NCBI RefSeq assembly: GCF_000967495.1
Contig: NZ_JXXU01000040.1
Coordinates: 1 to 64,000, forward strand
DNA from: Vibrio neptunius
GTDB lineage: Bacteria; Pseudomonadota; Gammaproteobacteria; Enterobacterales; Vibrionaceae
DNA: 64,000 bases
Reading direction: 5' to 3'
Under the pieces are notes generated by a model. It was not told the DNA's origin and ran no database searches. It worked only from the letters and a program-made list of their open reading frames with translations. The position numbers were made by a program, and so were the translations under genes. Below, in pieces: positions 26,850 to 37,444 of the stretch; the first letter of the stretch is position 1, and each line of letters starts with the position of its first letter.

Positions 26850-28067
26850 GTGAACCATAAAGTGTTGGTGGTCGAAGACAGCCGTGCTTATCGCAGATAT
26901 TTGACACAACAATTGAGCTCTATTGGCTGTGATGTCATAGGTTGTGAATCGTACGCAGAAACTCAGAAAGCACTCTCTGAGCATCGTGACTTCCATTTTG
27001 CCGTGCTGGATTACTGCTTGCCTGATGCTCAAGACGGTGAAGTCATTGATCTTGTTTTGGATAATAAACAAAAGGTTATCGTACTCACCGCCACTTTTAG
27101 CGATAAGATTCGTGAGCGCTTTATCGCCAAGGGTGTTATGGATTACCTTCTCAAAGACAGCATGGCATCAGTTTCCTATCTTCTGCCACTAGCCAATCGT
27201 CTAATGAACAATGTCAGGCATCACGCACTCGTAGTGGACGACTCCCCAACAGTGCGTAAACACGTTGCTCAACTACTCGAACATCAATATATTCGTACAA
27301 CGCAAGCGCAAAACGGTTCTGAAGCACTGCACAAACTCGCAGACACCCCAGATATTACATTTGTCATTACTGATCATGACATGCCGAGCAAAGACGGAAT
27401 TGTTATGACACGGGAGATAAGGCAAATGTACGACAAAAACAGCATTGCGATTCTTGGTTTGTCAGGCAGTGGGGATCGAACTTTGACAGCAAGGTTCCTG
27501 AAAGCTGGAGCCAATGATTTCCTACATAAACCTTTTAACCAGGAAGAATTTTTTTGCCGAGTCAATCAGTTACTCGACATGAAAGAAGCGACTGATGAGC
27601 TTTATAAACTCGCTAACCAAGACACTTTAACTGGACTGTGGAATCGACGCTTTTTGTTCAATCAATCCTGTACTGAAGGCAGTGCTCGGTACATCGCGAT
27701 GCTTGATATCGACCATTTTAAGTCTGTGAATGATACCTTTGGTCATGACGGTGGGGATACTGCACTAAAGACCATTGCCAACATCCTCAATATTTATTTT
27801 CCAGAAGATGTAGTCGTGCGCTTCGGAGGAGAGGAGTTTTGCGTGCAGTCTTACTCAACACTGGATGAATTTATCACTCGCCTAGAGAAAATGCGCCAGA
27901 GAATAGAGAATTCGATAATCAAACATAACGGACAAGAGATAACATTGACGATCAGTATTGGTGTATGTAGCGTCGAAGGGAGTTTGGAGCAGCAGATTAA
28001 ATTAGCTGACGATTGTCTCTATGTCGCCAAAGAACACGGCCGCAATCAAATTATCGCGACAGAATAA
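26850..28067 (+). CDS. response regulator with two receiver domains and a GGDEF domain
   Basis: A GTG start at 26850 is preceded by AAGGAGG. Residues 1-120 and 124-245 are receiver domains, each with acceptor aspartate (AVLDYCLP and VITDHDMP), the acidic pair (VVEDS, VVDDS) and the conserved lysine (LLKD, LHKP). Residues 250-405 are a GGDEF domain with intact RFGGEEF, predicted to make cyclic di-GMP. The inhibitory RxxD site before GGEEF is missing (FPED instead), so product inhibition at that site is unlikely. No partner kinase gene is adjacent. Confidence 0.93.
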   Translation: MNHKVLVVEDSRAYRRYLTQQLSSIGCDVIGCESYAETQKALSEHRDFHFAVLDYCLPDAQDGEVIDLVLDNKQKVIVLTATFSDKIRERFIAKGVMDYLLKDSMASVSYLLPLANRLMNNVRHHALVVDDSPTVRKHVAQLLEHQYIRTTQAQNGSEALHKLADTPDITFVITDHDMPSKDGIVMTREIRQMYDKNSIAILGLSGSGDRTLTARFLKAGANDFLHKPFNQEEFFCRVNQLLDMKEATDELYKLANQDTLTGLWNRRFLFNQSCTEGSARYIAMLDIDHFKSVNDTFGHDGGDTALKTIANILNIYFPEDVVVRFGGEEFCVQSYSTLDEFITRLEKMRQRIENSIIKHNGQEITLTISIGVCSVEGSLEQQIKLADDCLYVAKEHGRNQIIATE

Positions 28068-28097
28068 ACAAAGCCCGGATTGAACTCCGGGCTTTGT
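28068..28097. terminator. bidirectional terminator between the GGDEF gene and nqrM
   Basis: ACAAAGCCCGGA and TCCGGGCTTTGT pair fully around TTGAAC between convergent genes; U runs are short. Confidence 0.65.
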
Positions 28098-28103
28098 GTT
28101 CGA

Positions 28104-28358
28104 TTAAGCAATACGGTCTTTTTCCCACGCTGCCAGTTTTTCTTCACGAGCAGCAAGCTTTTCTGCTCTTAAAGCTTCGCGAGCTTCTCGCTTTTTACGA
28201 GCATCACACGGTTCAGGGCAATTACACACCTTGTCAACGCCCACAGCACCAAGACCACCACAACTGCCTTTTACCACTTTCTTTTGGAAAATGTAGCCGA
28301 CAGACATGGCTGCGATAACGGCAATAAAAATGCCGAAAGTAATCAGAAATGTACTCAT
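28104..28358 (-). CDS. nqrM: Na+-NQR maturation protein NqrM
   Basis: NqrM is a small membrane protein needed for assembly of the iron site between NqrD and NqrE. The 84 residues comprise one N-terminal membrane helix (FLITFGIFIAVIAAMSVGY) and a cysteine-rich part with GSCGG and VCNCPEPC, four cysteines in all, then a basic and acidic helix (REAREALRAEKLAAREEKL). It follows apbE by 20 bases, the usual place at the end of the nqr cluster. Confidence 0.93.
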   Translation of the reverse strand: MSTFLITFGIFIAVIAAMSVGYIFQKKVVKGSCGGLGAVGVDKVCNCPEPCDARKKREAREALRAEKLAAREEKLAAWEKDRIA

Positions 28359-28378
28359 AATGACATGCTCACTCGGTA

Positions 28379-29383
28379 TTATTTATTCATAAATGGCTTA
28401 TACGCTTCCGATGCCATTTCTTTAAATCCATCTTTGGTTTTAACGATCATAAACACAGGGATATTATTCTCATTGGCTATCTTCATTCCCTGCTTTTCGC
28501 CAAGCACCATCAATCCAGTAGCCAGACCATCAGCAGTCATCGACGATTTATCCAGCACAGTCACTGACACCACTTTATGACGGATTGGTTTTCCGGTCTG
28601 AGGATTGATGATGTGCGAGTAACGTACACCATCACGCTCAAAATAGATACGATAATCACCCGAAGTGGCAACTGCCATATCACCCGGCTCGATAATCTCC
28701 TGCACAGCACGTTCATCAGCAGATGGTTTTTCAATTGCGATACGCCATTTAACGCCCTCACGATTGATGCCTTTGAGGCGCATCTCACCACCGACTTCTA
28801 CCATGTAATTTTGGATGCCTTGTGATTGAATATAGTCTGCAACCACGTCTACCCCCCAACCTTTGGCAATGGTTGAAAGATCAACATACAAGTTTGGGAT
28901 ATCCTTAGTCAGCAGATTACCTTCCACAGTCAAATGTTGAATACCAGTGTGGTTTTTACGTGCTGCCAGCTCTTCGTCCGTAGGCACAACTTCAGGACGC
29001 GCTTCAGGCCCAAAGCCCCATAAGTTGACCAATGGGCCAACAGTCACATCAAGTGCTCCCAGAGTAAGACCGTTTAAACGAATCGCTTCTTTCACAACAG
29101 TGGCAGTCTGCGGTGACACTTCGAATGGCGTTGATGTCTGGCTTTGGTTGAAGCGGCTCAATTCGGAATCTTTGCGGTAAGTCGACATCTGGTCATTCAC
29201 TTCTTCCAGCAAGCGGTCAACTTCTTTTTGTAGGACTTCAGGTGATGGGATACCCTCAGACTCTATGTACTTTATATTGTAAGTAGTGCCCATTGTCGGA
29301 CCACTTAAATGAATCTGTTCTACGGGCTTTTCACAGCCAGCAAGAACCAATAGAGAAGCAAATGCAACAAGCCACTTTTTCAC
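28379..29383 (-). CDS. apbE: FAD:protein FMN transferase (lipoprotein)
   Basis: ApbE attaches FMN from FAD to threonines of NqrB and NqrC on the periplasmic side. A lipoprotein signal ends in LVLAGC at residue 17. The ApbE fold is marked by GPTMGTTYNIKY near 29, DVTVGPLVNLWGFGP near 117 and the C-terminal SVTVLDKSSMTADGLATG (split motif VTVLDKSSMTADGLAT) that binds FAD and magnesium. Length of 334 residues is normal. It lies 140 bases past nqrF and after a terminator, so expression may be partly uncoupled from the pump. Confidence 0.96.
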   Translation of the reverse strand: MKKWLVAFASLLVLAGCEKPVEQIHLSGPTMGTTYNIKYIESEGIPSPEVLQKEVDRLLEEVNDQMSTYRKDSELSRFNQSQTSTPFEVSPQTATVVKEAIRLNGLTLGALDVTVGPLVNLWGFGPEARPEVVPTDEELAARKNHTGIQHLTVEGNLLTKDIPNLYVDLSTIAKGWGVDVVADYIQSQGIQNYMVEVGGEMRLKGINREGVKWRIAIEKPSADERAVQEIIEPGDMAVATSGDYRIYFERDGVRYSHIINPQTGKPIRHKVVSVTVLDKSSMTADGLATGLMVLGEKQGMKIANENNIPVFMIVKTKDGFKEMASEAYKPFMNK

Positions 29384-29473
29384 TTGTTAGACTCCTTATA
29401 AGAGAAACAGAAATAGCACATGACTCTGTTTCAGAGCACATCGACTATGGCCATTTAAAAATTAGTAGCAGGA

Positions 29474-29503
29474 AAAACAAAGGCTGACCCTTACGAGTCA
29501 GCC
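29474..29503 (-). terminator. terminator after nqrF
   Basis: Stem GGCTGAC/GTCAGCC with an eight-base loop is followed in the minus direction by TTTGTTTTT, 23 bases beyond the nqrF stop. Confidence 0.75.
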
Positions 29504-29525
29504 ATATATTTCAATTACTTAGTGG

Positions 29526-30749
29526 TTAGCCACCAAAGTCATCGAGTAGGATGTTTTCATCCTCAACACCAAGATCTTTTAGCATGCCGATAACAGCTGC
29601 GTTCATCATTGGTGGACCACACATGTAGTACTCACAATCTTCAGGCGCTTCGTGGTCCTTCAGGTAGTTTTCGTACAGTACGTTGTGGATGAAGCCAGTG
29701 TAGCCATCCCAGTTATCTTCAGGCATTGGATCAGATAGAGCACAGTGCCATACGAAGTTGTCGTTTTCTGCTTGTAGGCCGTCGAAATCTTCTACGTAGA
29801 ACATTTCGCGCTTAGAACGAGCACCGTACCAGAATGACATCTTACGTGAAGAATTCAGACGTTTAAGCTGGTCAAAGATATGTGAACGCATCGGCGCCAT
29901 ACCTGCACCACCACCAACGAATACCATTTCGTTGTCAGTGTCTTTCGCGAAGAATTCACCAAATGGACCAGAAATCGTACACTTATCGCCTTCTTTCAGA
30001 GACCAGATGTACGAAGACATGATGCCTGGTGGTACGTCTGGGTTGTTTGGCGGCGGTGTAGCGATACGGACGTTCAGCATAATGATACCTTCTTCTTCCG
30101 GATAGTTCGCCATTGAGTAAGCACGGATAGTCTCTTCGTTTACCTTAGACTCGTAACGGAACAGGTTGAACTTGTCCCAGTCTTCACGGTATTCCTCAGG
30201 GATATCGTAATCAGCATATTTCACGTGGTGAACTGGTGCTTCAATCTGGATGTAACCACCAGCACGGAAAGGTACTGATTCGCCATCAGGGATTTGTAGC
30301 TTAAGTTCTTTGATGAATGTTGCTTTGTTATCGTTAGAAATAACGGAACATTCCCACTTCTTAACACCGAAGATTTCTTCAGGGAGTTCGATATCCATGT
30401 CAGTTTTCATTGCAACCTGACACGCTAAACGCTCACCTTCACGCGCTTCACCTTTAGTAATATGGTCAAGCTCGGTAGGTAGGATATCGCCACCACCTGA
30501 TTTAACTTTTACGCGACACTGACCACATGAGCCACCGCCACCACAAGCAGAAGATACGAATACACCAGCACCAGCTAGAGCACCCAGAAGCTTACTGCCT
30601 GGCTGTGTAACGATCGCCAATGAAGGGTCATCGTTTACAGAAATTGTAATGTCACCTGTTGGTACAAGCTTAGACTTAGCGAAAAGAATCACTAGTACTA
30701 AAGCAAGTACGATCAGAGTAAACATCACTACACCAAGAATAATGTCCAT
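29526..30749 (-). CDS. nqrF: Na+-NQR subunit F (NADH dehydrogenase, 2Fe-2S and FAD)
   Basis: NqrF takes electrons from NADH through FAD to a 2Fe-2S cluster. One membrane helix (residues 4-24) is followed by a ferredoxin domain with cysteines 69, 75, 78 and 109 ([14 protein letters not shown]), then a ferredoxin-reductase module with the FAD motif RAYSMANYP near 210 and the NADH motif [12 protein letters not shown] near 274, ending LDDFGG. At 407 residues it matches the family. Last gene of the nqr operon. Confidence 0.98.
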   Translation of the reverse strand: MDIILGVVMFTLIVLALVLVILFAKSKLVPTGDITISVNDDPSLAIVTQPGSKLLGALAGAGVFVSSACGGGGSCGQCRVKVKSGGGDILPTELDHITKGEAREGERLACQVAMKTDMDIELPEEIFGVKKWECSVISNDNKATFIKELKLQIPDGESVPFRAGGYIQIEAPVHHVKYADYDIPEEYREDWDKFNLFRYESKVNEETIRAYSMANYPEEEGIIMLNVRIATPPPNNPDVPPGIMSSYIWSLKEGDKCTISGPFGEFFAKDTDNEMVFVGGGAGMAPMRSHIFDQLKRLNSSRKMSFWYGARSKREMFYVEDFDGLQAENDNFVWHCALSDPMPEDNWDGYTGFIHNVLYENYLKDHEAPEDCEYYMCGPPMMNAAVIGMLKDLGVEDENILLDDFGG

Positions 30750-30782
30750 TGACTATTCCTTAATTGTTGCGGTTTACCCGAC

Positions 30783-31379
30783 TTACAGTTGAACACCAGA
30801 GAAAGACATAAAGCCTAACGCCATAAGACCTACACTGATAAAAGTGATACCAAGACCACGAAGACCAGGGGGCACGTCAGAGTACTTCATCTTCTCACGG
30901 ATACCTGCAAGAGCAACGATAGCTAGCATCCAACCCACACCTGAACCGAAGCCATAAACAACTGATTCAGCAAAGTTGTAGTCACGTTGTACCATGAAAG
31001 ATACACCACCGAAGATCGCACAGTTTACTGTGATCAGCGGTAGGAAGATGCCTAGCGCGTTGTACAAAGGTGGGAAGAAACGGTCAAGAACCATCTCTAG
31101 AATCTGTACAAGTGCTGCAATTACACCGATAAAGGTGATGAAGTTTAGGAAGCTAAGATCCACACCTTCCACTAAAGCGTTTTCTTTCAGTACAAGGTTG
31201 TAAACTAGGTTGTTAACAGGAACTGCGATAGTCAGTACCACAACAACAGCCACACCAAGGCCAAAAGAAGTCTTAACTTTCTTAGATACTGCAAGGAATG
31301 TACACATACCTAAGAAGAAAGACAGAGCCATGTTTTCGATGAAAATCGATTTAACTAATAGACTAATGTAATGTTCCAT
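30783..31379 (-). CDS. nqrE: Na+-NQR subunit E
   Basis: NqrE is a six-helix membrane subunit that with NqrD holds an iron-sulfur centre inside the membrane. Cysteines 26 (LGMCTFLA) and 120 (TVNCAIFGG) occupy the ligand positions known from V. cholerae. The 198-residue length and the inverted similarity to NqrD are typical. It starts seven bases after nqrD. Confidence 0.98.
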   Translation of the reverse strand: MEHYISLLVKSIFIENMALSFFLGMCTFLAVSKKVKTSFGLGVAVVVVLTIAVPVNNLVYNLVLKENALVEGVDLSFLNFITFIGVIAALVQILEMVLDRFFPPLYNALGIFLPLITVNCAIFGGVSFMVQRDYNFAESVVYGFGSGVGWMLAIVALAGIREKMKYSDVPPGLRGLGITFISVGLMALGFMSFSGVQL

Positions 31380-31386
31380 GACGCCC

Positions 31387-32019
31387 TTACTCCTTCGCTT
31401 CTACTTGTTCTGGTTTCAGAATACGGATCACCCAGATCATGAAGCCGATGAGGAAGAATGCTGATGGGGCTAGAAGCATCAGACCGTTTGGCTGATACCA
31501 ACCACCATTGCTCACTAGAGGTAGCACTTCCATGCCAAATAGTTTGCCTGAGCCAAATAGCTCGCGGAAGAAACCAACAGTGATAAGAACGAAACCGTAG
31601 CCAAGACCGTTACCAATACCATCGATGAGAGATGGCACAGGTGCAGACTTCATAGCGAATGCTTCAGCACGACCCATAACGATACAGTTCGTGATGATCA
31701 GACCTACGAATACCGATAGCTGTTTAGAGATATCGTATAGGTATGCTTTCAGCACTTGGTCTACCACGATAACAAGTGACGCGATGATCGCCATTTGAAC
31801 GATAATACGCACACTGTTAGGAATGTGGTTACGGATTAGAGATACAGAGAAGTTTGACAACGCAGTTACAAACGTAACCGCTAGTGTCATTACAAACGCC
31901 GTCTCTAGTTTAGTTGTTACTGCAAGAGCAGAACATACACCAAGAACCTGTAGCGCGATTGGGTTGTTATCCAACACCGGCGCCATAATGCTCTTTTTAA
32001 TGTTTTGTGCGCTAGACAT
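31387..32019 (-). CDS. nqrD: Na+-NQR subunit D
   Basis: NqrD pairs with NqrE in the membrane. Cysteines 29 (LGVCSALAV) and 112 ([12 protein letters not shown]) are in the positions that hold the intramembrane iron centre. 210 residues. Its ATG overlaps the nqrC stop by one base, implying coupled translation. Confidence 0.98.
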   Translation of the reverse strand: MSSAQNIKKSIMAPVLDNNPIALQVLGVCSALAVTTKLETAFVMTLAVTFVTALSNFSVSLIRNHIPNSVRIIVQMAIIASLVIVVDQVLKAYLYDISKQLSVFVGLIITNCIVMGRAEAFAMKSAPVPSLIDGIGNGLGYGFVLITVGFFRELFGSGKLFGMEVLPLVSNGGWYQPNGLMLLAPSAFFLIGFMIWVIRILKPEQVEAKE

Positions 32020-32804
32020 TAGTTCAGACCTCCGTCACGAACTTTTGCTAGGAACGGACCAAAGCCCATATCGCCTAACCAGAAGTCGAATGTACCTTGA
32101 ACACCGTTACCAGTTAGTGTTGCACCTGAAAGGCCGTCGATACCATGCTCTGAACCTTCTGGAGCGCCACCTTTAACAATCTTGATTGCTGGCTTGTGGT
32201 TGTCGTCAAAAAGTTTCTTACCGACCCACTGAGCACGCCATGATGGGTTTTCAACTTCACCACCGAGTCCAGGGGTTTCACCCTGTTCGTAGTAAGTGAT
32301 ACCAGACACCGTATTACCGTCAGTTTCAACAGCAACAAATGCGTACATCATAGACCATAGACCAGTACCATGAACTGGCAGAATAACTTTAGACACGTCA
32401 TTGCCGTCTTTCACTAGGTATACAACACCCGTGTTAGCACGGCGGATGATTTTCGCCTTGTCTTCTCCACCAGTAAGTTTAACTGACTCTGAAGGATCTT
32501 TTGCAGCTTTACGCTGATCATAATTCTCAGCGGTAGAACCATCGGCTGCTTCTGCAACAAAGTTTCCAGTGTTGAAGTCAACCAAACGAGGTTCGATGTA
32601 CTCAGCGAATAGCTCAGGTACTTTTTTACCCGCTGTATCAATACCAGCAACTTCGATAATCTTAGTTTGCTTATCTAGTACAGCGTTAGATTTTTGCTGA
32701 TCGCGCAGACCAACAGCGGCTGTTGATACGATGATTGAACAAACAAGGCTCAACCCGATAACAACACCCAGCGTCTTTTTAATGCTGTCGTTATTACTTG
32801 CCAT
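32019..32804 (-). CDS. nqrC: Na+-NQR subunit C (covalent FMN)
   Basis: NqrC carries a covalently bound FMN on the periplasmic side. One N-terminal helix (about 12-32) anchors the protein. The flavinylation motif SGAT is at about 226-229, with threonine 229 as the acceptor, corresponding to Thr225 in V. cholerae. 261 residues. The gene overlaps nqrB by 11 bases. Confidence 0.98.
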   Translation of the reverse strand: MASNNDSIKKTLGVVIGLSLVCSIIVSTAAVGLRDQQKSNAVLDKQTKIIEVAGIDTAGKKVPELFAEYIEPRLVDFNTGNFVAEAADGSTAENYDQRKAAKDPSESVKLTGGEDKAKIIRRANTGVVYLVKDGNDVSKVILPVHGTGLWSMMYAFVAVETDGNTVSGITYYEQGETPGLGGEVENPSWRAQWVGKKLFDDNHKPAIKIVKGGAPEGSEHGIDGLSGATLTGNGVQGTFDFWLGDMGFGPFLAKVRDGGLN

Positions 32805-34038
32805 AGCGTGCTTGTCTCCGCTTGATGTTCTTCTCGATAACTACATGGTCGAACAGAGGTGCAAACAGGTTCGCGAATAGAATCGCCAGCATCATACCCT
32901 CTGGGTAAGCTGGGTTAACAACACGAATGAGAATACACATCACGCCGATTAGGGCGCCATACCACCATTTACCACCATTGGTAAATGAAGCGGATACAGG
33001 GTCAGTCGCCATAAAGAACATACCGAATGCAAAACCACCTAGAACTAGGTGCCAATGCCATGGCATGTTGAACATAGGGTTGGTATCAGAACCGATAACA
33101 TTGAACAGCGTTGCAGTTGCAATCATACCGATCATTACGCCCGCGATGATTCTCCACGAAGCGATTCGCATGTAAACGATCATTGCTGCACCGATCATTA
33201 GCGCCAGCGTTGATACTTCACCAATTGAACCTGGGATGTTACCGATAAACGCGTCCATCCAAGAGATAGGAGCACCGGTTACTGTGTTTACAAGAGCACC
33301 GTTCCCACCTTGAGCCCATTGACTAAGCGCAGTGGCGCCCGAGAAACCGTCAGCAGCAGTCCAGACTACGTCACCCGAGATTTGCGCTGGGTAAGCGAAG
33401 AATAGGAAAGCACGGCCAGCCAGTGCAGGGTTTAGGAAGTTACGACCTGTACCACCAAAGATCTCTTTTGCTACCACAACACCGAATGTGATACCCAGAG
33501 CCGCTTGCCATAGAGGCAAAGTTGGCGGAACAATTAGCGCAAACAAGATGGAAGTAACAAAGAAGCCTTCATTAACTTCGTGCTTACGCACCATACAGAA
33601 CAACACTTCCCAGAAACCACCAACAATAAACACTGTGGCGTAAATCGGTAGGAAGTAAGTCGCACCCAGTAGCATCTTAGACCCAACCCCTGCATCAGCA
33701 GCAATAGTGCCGCCAAGCATTTCGGTTAGCCAGTAATGCCAGTTACCTGCGATAACGGCTGCTAGCTGCTCGCCAGCGTACATATGGTTAAGTGCTGCAA
33801 TTGCTTGGCCACCTGCGTTGTACATACCCCAGAACATTGCTGGGAATACCGCAAACCAAACCATGATCATGATACGTTTTAAGTCAACGCTATCACGAAC
33901 GTGCGAGCTTTTCTTTGTGATAAGACCTGGCGTGTAGAAAACTGTTGCTACAGCTTCGTACAGGGCAAACCATTTTTCATGTTTACCGCCAGGCTCAAAA
34001 TGATGCTCGATGTCTTCAAGAAACTTTTTAAGAGCCAT
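32794..34038 (-). CDS. nqrB: Na+-NQR subunit B (sodium pathway, covalent FMN)
   Basis: NqrB is the large membrane subunit with the sodium channel, a riboflavin site and a covalent FMN. The flavinylation motif SGAT places the acceptor threonine at residue 236, the same number as in V. cholerae. About ten hydrophobic helices are visible over 414 residues. It begins six bases after nqrA. Confidence 0.98.
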   Translation of the reverse strand: MALKKFLEDIEHHFEPGGKHEKWFALYEAVATVFYTPGLITKKSSHVRDSVDLKRIMIMVWFAVFPAMFWGMYNAGGQAIAALNHMYAGEQLAAVIAGNWHYWLTEMLGGTIAADAGVGSKMLLGATYFLPIYATVFIVGGFWEVLFCMVRKHEVNEGFFVTSILFALIVPPTLPLWQAALGITFGVVVAKEIFGGTGRNFLNPALAGRAFLFFAYPAQISGDVVWTAADGFSGATALSQWAQGGNGALVNTVTGAPISWMDAFIGNIPGSIGEVSTLALMIGAAMIVYMRIASWRIIAGVMIGMIATATLFNVIGSDTNPMFNMPWHWHLVLGGFAFGMFFMATDPVSASFTNGGKWWYGALIGVMCILIRVVNPAYPEGMMLAILFANLFAPLFDHVVIEKNIKRRQARYGK

Positions 34039-34043
34039 GAAAA

Positions 34044-35384
34044 TTACCCTTCCTTCTCGATCTTATCTAGGCATTCACGAAGTAACGCACCGTACTCGTA
34101 TTTGCCAGGACATACAAAGGTACACAATGCTAGGTCTTCTTCATCCAATTCTAGCGCACCAAGTGCCTGAGCACTGTCAACGTCGCCTGCACATAGATCA
34201 CGAAGTAGCAAAGTTGGTTCCATATCCAATGGCAATACACGTTCATAGTTACCAATTGGCACCATTGAACGATCACTACCATTCGTGGTTGTTGTCATAT
34301 TGAACAACTGACCTTTGAAGATATGACCAAGGAAAGCACGGGTTACTGAGAACTTATTCTTACCAGGCATAGCCCAGCCAAACAGTTCTTTGTCACGACC
34401 TTCGCGTAATACAGAAACCTGTACATGGTAACGACCTAAGTAAGCGTGAGCACCAGTTGCATGAGTACCTGTCAGTACTGAACCAGAAATCACACGAACT
34501 TCACCAGGCATTAACTCGCTATCAGTCAAATCCTCTAGGTTTGCACCTTGAGTTGTACGAACTAAGCGAGGGTTGTTTACTACTGGACCAGCCAGAGATA
34601 CAACACGATCCGTGTAAAGTTCACCAGTTAGGAACAACTTACCGAACGCAATAACGTCTTGGTAATTGATGCTCCAAGCCACGCTTTCTGCATTTACTGG
34701 GTATAGGAAATGCATGTGGGTGCCAGCTAGACCAGCTGGGTGAGGGCCATCAAAAACATGCTCTTCAACATTTGACTGAGAAGAACGAGGTAGACTGGTG
34801 CCAGATTTACAAACGTAAACCTTACCGTCTGTCAGAGTTGAAAGCACATCCAAACCAGCAACAAACGCATCTTGCTGTTCATTGATAACCAACTCAGGCT
34901 GAGCTGCTAACGGATTAGTATCCATAGCAGTTACAAAAATAGCCTGTGTAGAAGATTCGATTGCTGGAACCTTGCTAAACGGACGAGTACGTAAAGCCGT
35001 CCAAAGACCTGAATCAACAAGCTGAGTTTTAACCGCGATGCGGTCAAGACTTGCTAGTTGGCTGGCTTCAAACTTATCGAACGTTACCTGCTCCTCACCT
35101 GCCACTTCAATCACTACAGATTGAAGGACACGTTTGGCGCCACGGTTAATCTCGATCACTTTACCGCTTGCTGGTGAAGTAAATTTCACACCAGAGTTCT
35201 TTTTGTCTTCAAAAAGAACTTGGGCTTTTTTCACTTCATCGCCTACGCGAACATGCATAGTAGGACGCATGCCAACGTACTCTTCGCCAAGCAAGGCGAC
35301 TTTCTTGATGGTTTTACCATCATTAATCACCTGGGTAGGAGTTCCTGCGATAGGAAGGTCCAAACCCTTCTTTATTGTAATCAT
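34044..35384 (-). CDS. nqrA: Na+-NQR subunit A
   Basis: NqrA is the cytoplasmic subunit that takes part in ubiquinone reduction. The start at 35384 ([14 protein letters not shown]) matches the family; four extra codons to 35396 are not needed. Barrel-sandwich features ([23 protein letters not shown], visible as [18 protein letters not shown]) lie near residue 30, and the C-terminal [14 protein letters not shown] is conserved. 446 residues. First gene of the operon. Confidence 0.97.
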   Translation of the reverse strand: MITIKKGLDLPIAGTPTQVINDGKTIKKVALLGEEYVGMRPTMHVRVGDEVKKAQVLFEDKKNSGVKFTSPASGKVIEINRGAKRVLQSVVIEVAGEEQVTFDKFEASQLASLDRIAVKTQLVDSGLWTALRTRPFSKVPAIESSTQAIFVTAMDTNPLAAQPELVINEQQDAFVAGLDVLSTLTDGKVYVCKSGTSLPRSSQSNVEEHVFDGPHPAGLAGTHMHFLYPVNAESVAWSINYQDVIAFGKLFLTGELYTDRVVSLAGPVVNNPRLVRTTQGANLEDLTDSELMPGEVRVISGSVLTGTHATGAHAYLGRYHVQVSVLREGRDKELFGWAMPGKNKFSVTRAFLGHIFKGQLFNMTTTTNGSDRSMVPIGNYERVLPLDMEPTLLLRDLCAGDVDSAQALGALELDEEDLALCTFVCPGKYEYGALLRECLDKIEKEG

Positions 35385-35778
35385 ACGCACTTGCACTACT
35401 TTTATCGGGAAAAAGATTCTTTGATTGCGTAACTTTTAGACACGACACTAGTGTCCGGTTTTGGCGCAATTTAAAACACCAAAATCGCAACATCCTATTA
35501 AAAACCTCGCTACAAATTTAGTCGAGATTTATCAGGTGCGATAGTCTATCATCTTTTTAGAAGTCTATGCCATGACCAATAAGGGTAATCAGATAGATAT
35601 TTCAAAGGAATTGAGTTTAAAAGGTTAAGTATTGGTCATAAGTTTGAACCATCGCACAAACACCAATAACCACATTATCAACAATGCCTTTAACCATTCA
35701 CATTGTGAAACATTTCTGATTAAAACTAATTCAGCTGTTTATTTGTTTCTACATTGTTAACGTAGACTGACATAGCAG
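35385..35778. promoter_or_regulatory. nqr operon upstream region with a 12-bp palindrome
   Basis: This gene-free region of about 390 bases must hold the nqrA promoter. GACACTAGTGTC at 35444-35455 is a perfect palindrome 60 bases before nqrA and could be an operator; I do not recognise the regulator. A half CRP-like TTGTGA lies near 35704. No small gene is visible. Confidence 0.4.
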
Positions 35779-35809
35779 AAAACAAAAGAGGCAGCATAAG
35801 CTACCTCTT
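35779..35809 (-). terminator. terminator after bolA
   Basis: AAGAGGCAGC and GCTACCTCTT pair with one mismatch around ATAA; the minus direction continues TTTGTTTTC. It lies 10 bases past the bolA stop. Confidence 0.75.
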
Positions 35810-35818
35810 CAGATTCTA

Positions 35819-36127
35819 TTATTTGGACCCACCCATACACATTGGACTATCTGGAGCCAGTTGGTTTTGCTCTTTCCACTCCATAGGCGTGTACGTGTGC
35901 ATCGACAAGGCATGAATATGATTAGCGAGTTCATCGGCTAGCACCTGATTCACTTGGCGATGGCGCCCAATCAGACGTTGACCTTCAAATTTCTCACTGA
36001 CCACTACCACTTTAAAATGACTTTCCGAACCCGCCGGAACATTGTGCATATAACTTTCGTTGAGCACGTGAAGAAACTCAGGCTCGAAATGCTCTTGCAG
36101 TTTAGTTTCAATCACTTCTTGTAGCAT
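35819..36127 (-). CDS. bolA: BolA family protein
   Basis: BolA proteins bind monothiol glutaredoxins and nucleic acids and affect cell shape and envelope genes in stress. The 102-residue protein shows [10 protein letters not shown] near residue 20, [25 protein letters not shown] (seen as [13 protein letters not shown] and LIGRHRQVN) and ends with a vibrio-typical tail SPMCMGGSK. It is divergent from rlmG, next to yajG-ampG as in E. coli. Confidence 0.94.
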   Translation of the reverse strand: MLQEVIETKLQEHFEPEFLHVLNESYMHNVPAGSESHFKVVVVSEKFEGQRLIGRHRQVNQVLADELANHIHALSMHTYTPMEWKEQNQLAPDSPMCMGGSK

Positions 36128-36265
36128 TGTGTGTCACCATCTAAATATGAACAGTATCAAAGAGCAAATAATAGTCTTCTTATACGCAAAGCAAAAGGTT
36201 TTAGTTTCCACACGCACGACCTTCTGCGACAATTTACGCAATCAATTTGCCTAAGCGTTCCAAAT

Positions 36266-37393
36266 ATGAAAACTGAACTTGTGCTCCATGAGCGCACCTT
36301 AACTTTGCATCGATTCCCTCAACGCAATAATGAAACTCTTCAGGCTTGGGATGCCGGCGATGAATACCTGATTAATCATGTAGAAGAACTTGGTCTCGCT
36401 GGCAAACACATTCTGATTCTAAACGACAATTTTGGTGCGCTGAGCTGCTGGTTGTCGGAGAAAAATCAAGTCACTATGATGAGCGATTCCTTCATCGCTC
36501 ATCAAGGAACCCGATCCAACCTTAAACGAAATCACTGCCGTGATGTCACCTTGCTTCATACCATGGATGATATTCCGCAAGGCGTGGAATACGTTTTGAT
36601 GCAAATCCCGCGAAACAACCGCCATTTGGTATGGCAACTTAGCCAGCTTAGACAAAAGTTTGATGCTCCAGTACCTGTGATTGCAGTGAACAAAGCAAAA
36701 GAAATTCATACTTCTACATTAAATCTATTTGAAAAGTATCTGGGGACAACAACCACCTCTCTAGCATGGAAAAAGCATCGTCTGGTTTTCTCACAAGCAG
36801 ATACCACGACGAAGATTTCAGTAGAGCCTACCACCCGCTGGAGTATCGATGAGCACGACTTTGCGCTCGACAACCTACCTAATGTCTATTCAGGTGAAAA
36901 GCTGGATCAAGGAGCACGATTTATGCTTGATCACCTCCCTAAACATCTCGCCGACAGAAAAGTGCTCGATCTCGGCTGCGGCAATGGTGTTTTATCCGTA
37001 AAACTTGGACTATTGAACACAGACATACAACTCACTTGTGTCGATGAAAGTTTTATGGCGACAGAGTCAGCCAGAAGGAACCTAATTAATAGACTTGGGA
37101 AAGAGCGTAAAATAGACTGTGTGACCAACAACTGTCTAGACGGATTCGCAGCGGAAAGTGCAGATTTTGTCGTTTGCAATCCTCCTTTTCATCAGCAACA
37201 AGCGATTACCGATCATATCGCATGGCAGATGTTCTGTGATGCAAAGCATGTTCTCAGCAAAGGTGGGCAATTATTAGTTATCGGTAACCGCCACCTCGGC
37301 TACGATGTGAAGTTATCTAAGCTATTTGGAAAAACGAACGTAAAACTTGTCGCTTCAAATAAGAAATTTGTTATTTTACAAGCAACTAAATAG
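36266..37393 (+). CDS. rlmG: 23S rRNA (guanine-1835-N2)-methyltransferase RlmG
   Basis: RlmG methylates G1835 of 23S rRNA using S-adenosylmethionine. I choose ATG 36266 (MKTELVLHERTLTLHRFP), which aligns with E. coli RlmG near LTLQRFP; the open frame to 36131 would overlap the bolA promoter. The first half is a degenerate methyltransferase-like domain (HILILNDNFGALSC), the second half the catalytic domain with VLDLGCGNGVLSV and the NPPF motif (VVCNPPFHQ). 375 residues. Confidence 0.93.
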   Translation: MKTELVLHERTLTLHRFPQRNNETLQAWDAGDEYLINHVEELGLAGKHILILNDNFGALSCWLSEKNQVTMMSDSFIAHQGTRSNLKRNHCRDVTLLHTMDDIPQGVEYVLMQIPRNNRHLVWQLSQLRQKFDAPVPVIAVNKAKEIHTSTLNLFEKYLGTTTTSLAWKKHRLVFSQADTTTKISVEPTTRWSIDEHDFALDNLPNVYSGEKLDQGARFMLDHLPKHLADRKVLDLGCGNGVLSVKLGLLNTDIQLTCVDESFMATESARRNLINRLGKERKIDCVTNNCLDGFAAESADFVVCNPPFHQQQAITDHIAWQMFCDAKHVLSKGGQLLVIGNRHLGYDVKLSKLFGKTNVKLVASNKKFVILQATK

Positions 37394-37444
37394 TTCACTA
37401 TCATGTCTCTAATACGTTTAGAGTGACGATCAAAGGAAATTACA

